DNA from: Clostridiales bacterium UBA1758
GTDB lineage: Bacteria > Bacillota > Clostridia > Oscillospirales > UBA1758
Assembly: GCA_002315595.1 (NCBI GenBank)
Contig: DCHG01000004.1
Span: 1 to 6,768, forward strand
DNA length: 6,768 nt
Direction: 5' to 3'
Below the pieces are notes generated by a model, which saw only the letters and a program-made list of their open reading frames with translations, had not been told where the DNA came from and ran no database searches. The translations under genes and the position numbers were made by a program. This document shows positions 1-4,947 of the stretch, piece by piece (positions within the stretch are counted from its first letter, which is position 1; every line of letters starts with the position of its first letter).

Positions 1-67
1 AAGAAGGGTTGTGGACGATCTCGGTGGCACCGGTGATGCCATACTTGTTAAGATTCAGTTCTGCCAT
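1..67 (-). CDS. pckA: Phosphoenolpyruvate carboxykinase (ATP), N-terminal fragment
   Basis: Only the first 22 codons are in the window; the gene runs off the left edge. The peptide begins MAELNLNKYGITGATEIV and continues HNPS, which I recognise as the typical N terminus of ATP-dependent PEP carboxykinases of Clostridia and Bacteroidetes (pattern LxKYGITGxTEIVxNPS). The enzyme is cytosolic and interconverts oxaloacetate plus ATP with PEP, CO2 and ADP; in anaerobes it often runs in the CO2-fixing direction. The start is supported by an AAAGGAG ribosome binding site (77-83) nine bases upstream of ATG. A good promoter lies about 100 bp upstream. The nucleotide-binding and catalytic parts are not visible, so the call rests on the N-terminal signature alone, recalled from memory. 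Confidence 0.82.
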   Translation of the reverse strand, partial: MAELNLNKYGITGATEIVHNPS

Positions 68-107
68 CTTTATTTACTCCTTTATAAAAATAATTACTGT
101 TTCAGAC

Positions 108-137
108 GGATGCGGGATACACCGAAGCGGAGCATCC
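108..137 (-). promoter_or_regulatory. Stem-loop in the pckA leader
   Basis: A six-base stem GGATGC/GCATCC (108-113 with 132-137) encloses a smaller CCG-CTT-CGG hairpin. It lies in the predicted 5' untranslated region, about 25 bases before the pckA ribosome binding site. It has no trailing T-run, so it does not look like an attenuator, and I recognise no riboswitch class. It could be an mRNA-stabilising structure or a chance fold. Confidence 0.25.
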
Positions 138-162
138 TACTATCCTCATAATAACAAATCAT

Positions 163-191
163 ATCATAAAACAAACCATGAATAAAGTCAA
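163..191 (-). promoter_or_regulatory. Predicted sigma-A promoter of pckA
   Basis: Read on the minus strand there is a -35 box TTGACT (186-191), a 17-base spacer and a -10 box TATGAT (163-168). Each hexamer is one base from consensus. Transcription would start near position 156, giving pckA an untranslated leader of roughly 88 bases. The promoter lies between the GH32 stop and pckA, so pckA is probably its own transcription unit. Confidence 0.65.
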
Positions 192-252
192 GGGGCGAAT
201 TGCATTTTTATGGAAATTGTCGATGAAAATTTACGATTTCTTCATTTATTTG

Positions 253-295
253 TGCGTTTCAATACCCGAAAACTGCAAAATACGACAGAAACGCA
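253..295 (-). terminator. Possible transcription end after the GH32 gene (weak)
   Basis: An eight-base inverted repeat TGCGTTTC/GAAACGCA (253-260 with 288-295) begins at the base after the GH32 stop codon. The loop is long (27 bases) and no T-run follows the stem on the minus strand, so it is not a classical intrinsic terminator. It is the only candidate 3' structure for the minus-strand gene run; the next gene, pckA, has its own promoter. Confidence 0.25.
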
Positions 296-1798
296 TCAAT
301 ACATATTGGAGGGCATGATCTCCCAACCACGGACGCTGATCGGCTTTTCGTCGCCGATGAGGGAAATCCCCTTGCTTTCGGCGTGCGGGAATACCAACAT
401 ACACGCCGCCTGACGGTCATTGGCAAAGACCTCGATGACGGAATGGTCGATGAAGATGTCAAGATTCAGCGTTTCGCCGTCGGCGAGTTTGAGCGGGGAA
501 TGCTCCACGCGGTGATCCCAATCAATGAGATAGCGGTCGACGGAATCGGAATGGCTTGCATCAATGATCAACTCCTCGGCTTCCGCGTCGTAGTAGACCA
601 GCGTGTACTCGCTGTCGTCGGCGGATGCACGGAGCTTGAAGCCGCCGCCGGAGCGGAATTCAGCCTCGATTTCACAACTGTCGCCGCTCAGCCCCGCAAA
701 GCCCTCCTGTGGGAGGTAGCGAAGCGAACGGATCTCGTCGATCGGGCCCTGACCGAGGGAACCGTCGGAATCCATCCACAGCGAGCGCGGAATTGAGTAG
801 ACGCCCGACCAGTAGTAATCCATAAAATTTGCGCGCTCGCCCTGAATCCAGCCCCACATGACCTGACGGTTGTCGGGGGTGAGGAGCGCTTCGGGAGCGA
901 AATGCACGGGCGCGCTGTAATTCATACGCCCGTGGGTGAACGGCAGAAAACGGTCGTTAGCCTTGTCATAATCGCCGATAAAATATTGCGTTCCGCGATT
1001 ATGCGCGATGAAGAGTTCAAGATACTTGTCGCTGAGTTTGCCCGTGTTCTTTCCCGCAGGAATGGGCAGGAAATTCGAACACATATGATCCTCGCTTTGA
1101 TCCGTCCATTCGTCGCTGCGGGTGTAAAATTCGCCTGAATATTCCCAACTTCTGAGATCCTTCGAGCGGTACAGCGAAACATGATCGCCGAGATATTTTT
1201 TCGGGGCGTTCGGGTCATTGCGGAATTTGTTAAGAAGCGGAAGATTTCCGCTTTCGATATAGTAATAGCCGTCTTTTTTCCAAATGTTGCTCGGGTCTGC
1301 ACTGCAACGGTATTCGTCGCCGACCTTGGTGATGCCGAGTTCCGTGCTCTCGACGGCGTAGCCCGGCAACTTTTCCCATTTGTCGAAATGATGCTCGTAA
1401 TCGCGGCTATACGCGATGCGGATGCCGCCGAACTTGCCCTTGTCGGCAAACCCGAGCGACCAATAGGTGAGGTACACCGTTCCGTCATCATCAATAAATG
1501 CGCCGCCGCTGAAAACGCCCATATCCGTTTCGTCGGGGATCAGCGCGTCGGGATGAGAATGCCAGTGCACCATGTCGATGCTCGACATGTGTCCGAGGCG
1601 CCACTTATCCGAGCGGCATTCATACAGATACAGCAGATGATACCTGCCGCCGGCGTAGAATGCACAGTTCGGATCGCCGGGCATTCCGATATCCTCGGGA
1701 ATGACAAAATGATACCCCGGGCGTGCGGAATCCGCCAAAATGTTTTCGCGGACGATTCGCGCGGTTTCGATCTGTTTTGCTCTCGCTTGAATATCCAT
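296..1798 (-). CDS. Divergent glycoside hydrolase family 32 protein (fructan/sucrose-type glycosidase)
   Basis: This is a 500-residue protein with no signal peptide, so probably cytosolic. GH32 enzymes are retaining beta-fructosidases (invertase, levanase, inulinase) with a five-bladed propeller and a C-terminal beta-sandwich. Visible landmarks are the DPN nucleophile motif (Asp42 in GMPGDPNCAFY), FSGGAF (96-101), ADPS (167-170) matching the RDP region, EDHMCSNFLPI (236-246) matching the EC region, QYFIGDYD (271-278), MWGWIQGER (314-322), and a sandwich ending in the typical DHSVIEVFAN (451-460). Length fits the family. Several catalytic motifs are non-canonical (WMNDPNG, RDP and EC are altered), so the substrate and even activity are uncertain. 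The ATG at 1798 was chosen because GGGAGG (1804-1809) lies five bases upstream; an 18-codon extension starting at TTG (1852) lacks such a site. Its first 75 codons are duplicated in the neighbouring chimeric gene, 60 bases upstream. Sampled GC is about 58% (35 of 60 bases at 481-540). Confidence 0.8.
   Translation of the reverse strand: MDIQARAKQIETARIVRENILADSARPGYHFVIPEDIGMPGDPNCAFYAGGRYHLLYLYECRSDKWRLGHMSSIDMVHWHSHPDALIPDETDMGVFSGGAFIDDDGTVYLTYWSLGFADKGKFGGIRIAYSRDYEHHFDKWEKLPGYAVESTELGITKVGDEYRCSADPSNIWKKDGYYYIESGNLPLLNKFRNDPNAPKKYLGDHVSLYRSKDLRSWEYSGEFYTRSDEWTDQSEDHMCSNFLPIPAGKNTGKLSDKYLELFIAHNRGTQYFIGDYDKANDRFLPFTHGRMNYSAPVHFAPEALLTPDNRQVMWGWIQGERANFMDYYWSGVYSIPRSLWMDSDGSLGQGPIDEIRSLRYLPQEGFAGLSGDSCEIEAEFRSGGGFKLRASADDSEYTLVYYDAEAEELIIDASHSDSVDRYLIDWDHRVEHSPLKLADGETLNLDIFIDHSVIEVFANDRQAACMLVFPHAESKGISLIGDEKPISVRGWEIMPSNMY
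1571..1589. repeat. Perfect hairpin palindrome at the inner repeat edge (copy A)
   Basis: CATGTCGA (1571-1578) and TCGACATG (1582-1589) are perfect inverted arms around a three-base loop TGC. The identity shared with copy B stops inside this palindrome, at 1573. The same structure at 3686-3704 differs by one base (A1572 versus G3687). Confidence 0.85.
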
Positions 1799-1823
1799 GT
1801 TTTCCTCCCTGATATACATATTA
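1573..1823 (-). repeat. Direct repeat, copy A (GH32 5' end and ribosome binding site)
   Basis: These 251 bases match 3688-3937 in the same orientation. The differences are T1661 versus C3776 (a synonymous GCA/GCG Ala codon), four versus three T at 1800-1803/3915-3917 (just before the start codon on the minus strand), and C1817 versus A3931. The repeat covers codons 1-75 of the GH32 gene plus 25 upstream bases. In this copy the ribosome binding site is five bases from ATG. Outside the repeat the two flanks are unrelated. Confidence 0.95.
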
Positions 1824-1858
1824 TTGTTGGTGTTTCTGTCTGAATGTATCAATCATGA
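1824..1858. other. Spacer between the chimeric gene and the GH32 repeat
   Basis: These 35 unique bases lie between the stop of the chimeric gene (1859) and repeat copy A. They match neither the flank of copy B nor any gene. They could be remnant 3' sequence of the DUF4838 donor or old upstream sequence of the GH32 gene. An 8-base palindrome ATCATGAT (1852-1859) abuts the stop. I see no convincing promoter here. Confidence 0.5.
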
Positions 1859-3913
1859 TCATAAAATTTTATCTATGAAGTTAAACATTTTTACCGCGAA
1901 ATCATTAAAATGAACTATGAACTTTCCTTCATATCCCTTCGTCCAGCAATCGGGAGAAAGAATGTAATGCAATATTTCAACATCTGAAAGGTCTCTTGCG
2001 TCGTTCCAACATTCGCCGATTTGAACAATGCCCATTTCTTTCATATCATTATAAAGCTCGTCCTGCGCCTTAATCCGTTTGTGAGGTATCTGCAATCTTG
2101 AAAATTCACCTTTTTTATTAAAGCATTTCCATACTCTCCAACTGATTTCAGAACGGTTTATTCTCGCGATCTGTTCATCTGTTGATTCGGAATTTCTGGC
2201 CTTTTCAAAAAGCTCTGTGCATTTTTTGATTTCGCTGTTTGTTATTCCCGGCAAACTGTTTCGTGCATCCTGATAAATATCAAGATGAACATCATCTGTA
2301 ACTGCACGCTCTGTTATTATTTTGATATATTCCTTAATAAACGTCCATCCTGAGCCGTAATACGCCTCAAGAAATCCATCCAATTCCTTTTCAAGGTCAC
2401 AGTAGGGATTATTTATCAATCTTGTGAGAAGATATGTTTTCAGCTCACCGAATTCCGAATCAGAACGGTTAATATAGTAATTGCCCTCTTCAAAAATGCC
2501 TTTAACTCCGTTTTCATAGAAGGTCTGCACATTCGCCTGAAGTGTACCGAAATTCGGGAACACACTTATTGTGTGGGTGTAATTATTAACATAATCCCAC
2601 ACATAAACTCTGTTGCAGATTTTTCCCCATGCTTTAAGGTCGGCCATAAACCGAACATTTTGTTTACAGCTTTCGTCCTCTATTGCGTGACCAAAGCAAC
2701 ATTCGATAGAGCAAAGACGAACAATAACATTACCGAGCGGTTTTATTGAAGTGGGACAGGTGCGTGTGTAACGATATGCAAATGTATCAATAGCCACATT
2801 TTTGTAACCTGCTTTTGCAACCTCTGCGGCGATTGTGTTTGCAAAATAAATGTTACTGCCTGCGTGAGAACCGTTTTCATCATCAAGTGCTTTGCAGTTT
2901 GGGCATTGACAGTATTCACCCTCAGCACCGCTGTCATTCTGTGTGAGAGAAATAATCTGAAGCGGCGCATCAGGATTGTGAGTTTTTTTGAGAAGCGCCA
3001 TAACTTCGTCAAGAACAATCCGTATTGTGTCCGGATTTGTAAGGCAAAGCTGCTGCTTGCTTCTCTCATCATTATGGAGAGCAAAATACTCCGGATGAGA
3101 ATCAAAATACTTGTCTGCCGAACAGAACTGCGTTGTAAGTGTATGACAAAAGTTACTTATGTAGCTGACTGTTCCGCCCATTACTTCGGGAATAACGCAG
3201 GAAAAACCGCCGGAGCCACCGTTTGCAACATTGAATTCCGGCACATGGGAGCTCATTGTGTCGCACTCACCATATTCAAAATACGGTCTATAGTCCTCTC
3301 TTATATTATTCGGAACGGAAATACTTTCCTTTTGCGGAGCAACGATACAATCGTGTGCATACCAATGGCATCCACAATAATTTTCAAGAAAAGAATATGC
3401 TCCTCTTGCGGCTCCTTTATTGCCTGAACGTGCAATTTTAACGCCCTGCGAATCAGAAGAAATCATGTAGCCGTTTTCCGCTGGGGCTTTAAGACCGGTA
3501 TATTCCGGAGAACCTATTGCAATATAACATTCCGAATCGGAATAATCACCCTTTACAATTCTCAATTCCGTTCCGGTCATTCTGTTGAAGTAATCGCTGA
3601 TAACAGCGGCGGCAAAATAATCCGTTTGAGGAGAATCTTTTTCAACATAAATTGTTGCAGTTTGATTTTGCCCAAAAAGTTCAATCGTGTCGATGCTCGA
3701 CATGTGTCCGAGGCGCCACTTATCCGAGCGGCATTCATACAGATACAGCAGATGATACCTGCCGCCGGCGTAGAACGCACAGTTCGGATCGCCGGGCATT
3801 CCGATATCCTCGGGAATGACAAAATGATACCCCGGGCGTGCGGAATCCGCCAAAATGTTTTCGCGGACGATTCGCGCGGTTTCGATCTGTTTTGCTCTCG
3901 CTTGAATATCCAT
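1859..3913 (-). CDS. Chimeric protein: GH32 N-terminal fragment fused to a DUF4838 glycosidase-like protein
   Basis: This is a 684-residue ORF in two parts. Residues 1-75 are identical to the start of the GH32 protein encoded downstream: one incomplete propeller segment with the DPN nucleophile motif but none of the other catalytic motifs. From residue 76 (TIELFGQNQTATIYVEKDSP) it is a DUF4838-family protein. An alpha/beta N-terminal domain like those preceding GH20/GH67 barrels (about 80-205; YIAIGSPEY, GAARGAYSFLENYCGCHWYA) is followed by the DUF4838 barrel (about 250-520) with FDSHPEYFALHNDERSKQQLCL, QNDSGAEGEYCQCPNCKALD and FEEGNYYINRSDSEFGELK, then a helical C terminus. From memory, DUF4838 includes enzymes classed as GH163 endo-beta-N-acetylglucosaminidases; activity here is unproven. 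No signal peptide is visible. ATG at 3913 has GGGAGG (3918-3923) four bases upstream. The DUF4838 part is AT-richer than its neighbours (18/60 GC at 2101-2160 and 2281-2340; 29/60 at 2881-2940), suggesting different ancestry. The ORF is intact, so translation of the fusion is plausible. Confidence 0.8.
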   Translation of the reverse strand: MDIQARAKQIETARIVRENILADSARPGYHFVIPEDIGMPGDPNCAFYAGGRYHLLYLYECRSDKWRLGHMSSIDTIELFGQNQTATIYVEKDSPQTDYFAAAVISDYFNRMTGTELRIVKGDYSDSECYIAIGSPEYTGLKAPAENGYMISSDSQGVKIARSGNKGAARGAYSFLENYCGCHWYAHDCIVAPQKESISVPNNIREDYRPYFEYGECDTMSSHVPEFNVANGGSGGFSCVIPEVMGGTVSYISNFCHTLTTQFCSADKYFDSHPEYFALHNDERSKQQLCLTNPDTIRIVLDEVMALLKKTHNPDAPLQIISLTQNDSGAEGEYCQCPNCKALDDENGSHAGSNIYFANTIAAEVAKAGYKNVAIDTFAYRYTRTCPTSIKPLGNVIVRLCSIECCFGHAIEDESCKQNVRFMADLKAWGKICNRVYVWDYVNNYTHTISVFPNFGTLQANVQTFYENGVKGIFEEGNYYINRSDSEFGELKTYLLTRLINNPYCDLEKELDGFLEAYYGSGWTFIKEYIKIITERAVTDDVHLDIYQDARNSLPGITNSEIKKCTELFEKARNSESTDEQIARINRSEISWRVWKCFNKKGEFSRLQIPHKRIKAQDELYNDMKEMGIVQIGECWNDARDLSDVEILHYILSPDCWTKGYEGKFIVHFNDFAVKMFNFIDKIL

Positions 3914-3937
3914 GTTTCCTCCCTGATATAAATATTA
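3688..3937 (-). repeat. Direct repeat, copy B (5' end of the chimeric gene)
   Basis: This is the 250-base partner of 1573-1823, about 99% identical. It provides the ribosome binding site, start codon and first 75 codons of the chimeric gene. One T is missing between the ribosome binding site and ATG, shortening the spacing from five to four bases. The repeat ends (3938 onward) 15 bases before the lysR stop codon. The palindrome at its inner edge (3686-3704) has one mismatched pair. Confidence 0.95.
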
Positions 3938-3952
3938 AATATATGTCAAAAA

Positions 3953-4825
3953 TCACGCATTCCGGTAATCAAGATATTTCAAAAAATGCTTGACGGCAAG
4001 CGACGCCGATTTTCGGTCGCGGAGTGCAAGGGCAATGTCGCGATAGGCGGGAACATCGAGTTCGCGGATGGCGAGTCGATGTCCGTTTTGTTTCAGGATC
4101 AGTTCCGGCAGCATACTGATGCCGAGACCGCTTTCCACCATTGCCATAATAGCATAATCGTCCCATGTTGTAAAGTGGACACGGGGCGTCAGACCGTTTC
4201 TTTCGAAAACTTCGGAGATCTCCGCCTTCGCGCCCTTTTCGAGCAGCATGAACGGCTCACCGCAAAGTGCCGTGATCGGAACTTTGTCGAGTTTTGCAAG
4301 CGGATGATTTTCCGGCAGGATCGCAAGCAAGCGGTCGCGGTCAAGGTGAATGGTGTCGAGTTCCGGTGTGACGGGCAGACGCAGAAAACCGCAGTCGACA
4401 CGACCTTCCTTAATCCAGTCCTCGATCTCGGTGTAATCGCCGAGAAGCAATTCGTAGTCGATGCCCGGATAGTCCTTTTGAAACGCCTTGATGATATTCG
4501 GCAGCCAGTGTGTTGCAACACTCGAAATCGTTCCGATGCGGATAATGCCGGATTCAAGCCCTTGTAATTCGTCGATCTGCGATTGGAGTTTTTCGTAGGC
4601 TTCGCAAAGACTTCTGGCGTACGGCAGGATCATCGTGCCGTCGCTTGTCAGTTTGACGCCTGAACGACTGCGTTCGAGCAGTGTGAGGCTCCACTCCTTT
4701 TCAAGGTCGTTGATCATTCGGCTGATGCCGGATTGCGAATAATTCAACTTTTCCGCCGCTTTTGTGAAACTTCCGTACTCGACGGTTTTGATGAAGGCGA
4801 GGAATTTCAAAACATTGCTGTCCAT
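3953..4825 (-). CDS. LysR-family transcriptional regulator
   Basis: A 290-residue protein of typical LysR size. Residues 1-60 form the winged helix-turn-helix (LKFLAFIKTVEYGSFTKAAE, then QSGISRMINDLEKE and the wing LLERSRSGVKLTSDG). A linker helix follows (about 63-90), then a periplasmic-binding-protein-like effector domain from about residue 93 (GIIRIGTISSVATHWLPNII). These proteins act as DNA-binding tetramers that sense a small molecule; the effector cannot be read from sequence. The start was set at ATG 4825, because AAAGGAG (4831-4837) lies five bases upstream; a GTG at 4831 would overlap that site. The gene diverges from the putP-like symporter across 122 bases, the classic layout for a LysR protein controlling its neighbour and itself. 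Downstream, only 39 bases separate it from the chimeric gene and no terminator is visible, so read-through is likely. Confidence 0.92.
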   Translation of the reverse strand: MDSNVLKFLAFIKTVEYGSFTKAAEKLNYSQSGISRMINDLEKEWSLTLLERSRSGVKLTSDGTMILPYARSLCEAYEKLQSQIDELQGLESGIIRIGTISSVATHWLPNIIKAFQKDYPGIDYELLLGDYTEIEDWIKEGRVDCGFLRLPVTPELDTIHLDRDRLLAILPENHPLAKLDKVPITALCGEPFMLLEKGAKAEISEVFERNGLTPRVHFTTWDDYAIMAMVESGLGISMLPELILKQNGHRLAIRELDVPAYRDIALALRDRKSASLAVKHFLKYLDYRNA

Positions 4826-4871
4826 GGGCACTCCTTTGATACATTACAAAATAGCATAATAAGCATGTAAA

Positions 4872-4890
4872 ATATTCGCTTTTCAAATAT
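4872..4890. promoter_or_regulatory. Candidate LysR-type operator (T-N11-A dyad)
   Basis: The dyad ATATT-N9-AATAT is centred at 4881 and contains T4875 and A4887 separated by 11 bases, matching the LysR-box rule. It lies at the predicted start of lysR transcription and over the -35 region expected for putP. A wider inverted repeat GATACAT/ATGTATC (4838-4844, 4889-4895) is also present. In such AT-rich DNA, short dyads can arise by chance. Confidence 0.35.
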
Positions 4891-4897
4891 GTATCTT

Positions 4898-4903
4898 TAT
4901 GAT
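4898..4903 (+). promoter_or_regulatory. Possible -10 element for the putP-like gene
   Basis: TATGAT lies 44 bases before the symporter start. The region 17 bases upstream (TTCGCT, 4875-4880) is a poor -35 box, as expected for an activator-dependent promoter. GATAAT (4901) and TATAAA (4906) are alternatives, so the exact element is uncertain. Confidence 0.3.
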
Positions 4904-4927
4904 AATATAAAATCATTCTTATATCAA
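4899..4927 (-). promoter_or_regulatory. Predicted promoter of the lysR gene
   Basis: On the minus strand a -35 box TTGATA (4922-4927) and a -10 box TATCAT (4899-4904) are separated by exactly 17 bases; each is one base from consensus. Transcription would begin near 4892, overlapping the putative operator at 4872-4890. It may also drive the two downstream genes. Confidence 0.5.
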
Positions 4928-4947
4928 CCCATAAAAGGAGTTTTTTT

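Larger units (their letters stand above)
68..295. other. Intergenic region between GH32 gene and pckA
   Basis: This AT-rich 228-base gap holds the pckA ribosome binding site, leader hairpin and promoter, plus an inverted repeat just after the GH32 stop. The stretch between about 192 and 252 shows nothing I can assign. Short ORFs here have no ribosome binding site or recognisable product. Confidence 0.6.

Noticed and set aside
1181..1843. Plus-strand ORF of 220 codons opposite the GH32 gene, and its partial copy at 3626-3931
   Set aside because: Both are antisense to supported coding sequence. Their similarity to each other only reflects the 250-bp direct repeat.
1799..1852. Upstream start of the GH32 gene at 1852 (TTG), adding 18 residues
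   Set aside because: The extension runs through the ribosome binding site, is Asn-rich and unlike family members, and the ATG at 1798 has a well-spaced GGGAGG.
1573..3937. Transposon or IS with the 250-bp repeats as terminal repeats
   Set aside because: No transposase or integrase lies between the repeats, the repeats are ordinary GH32 coding sequence with a ribosome binding site, and no terminal inverted repeats or short target duplications are visible.
3923..3949. TTGACA (3944-3949, minus) as a -35 box for the chimeric gene
   Set aside because: The best -10 (TATCAG) is only 15 bases away and overlaps the ribosome binding site, which would give an almost leaderless transcript. Read-through from lysR is simpler.
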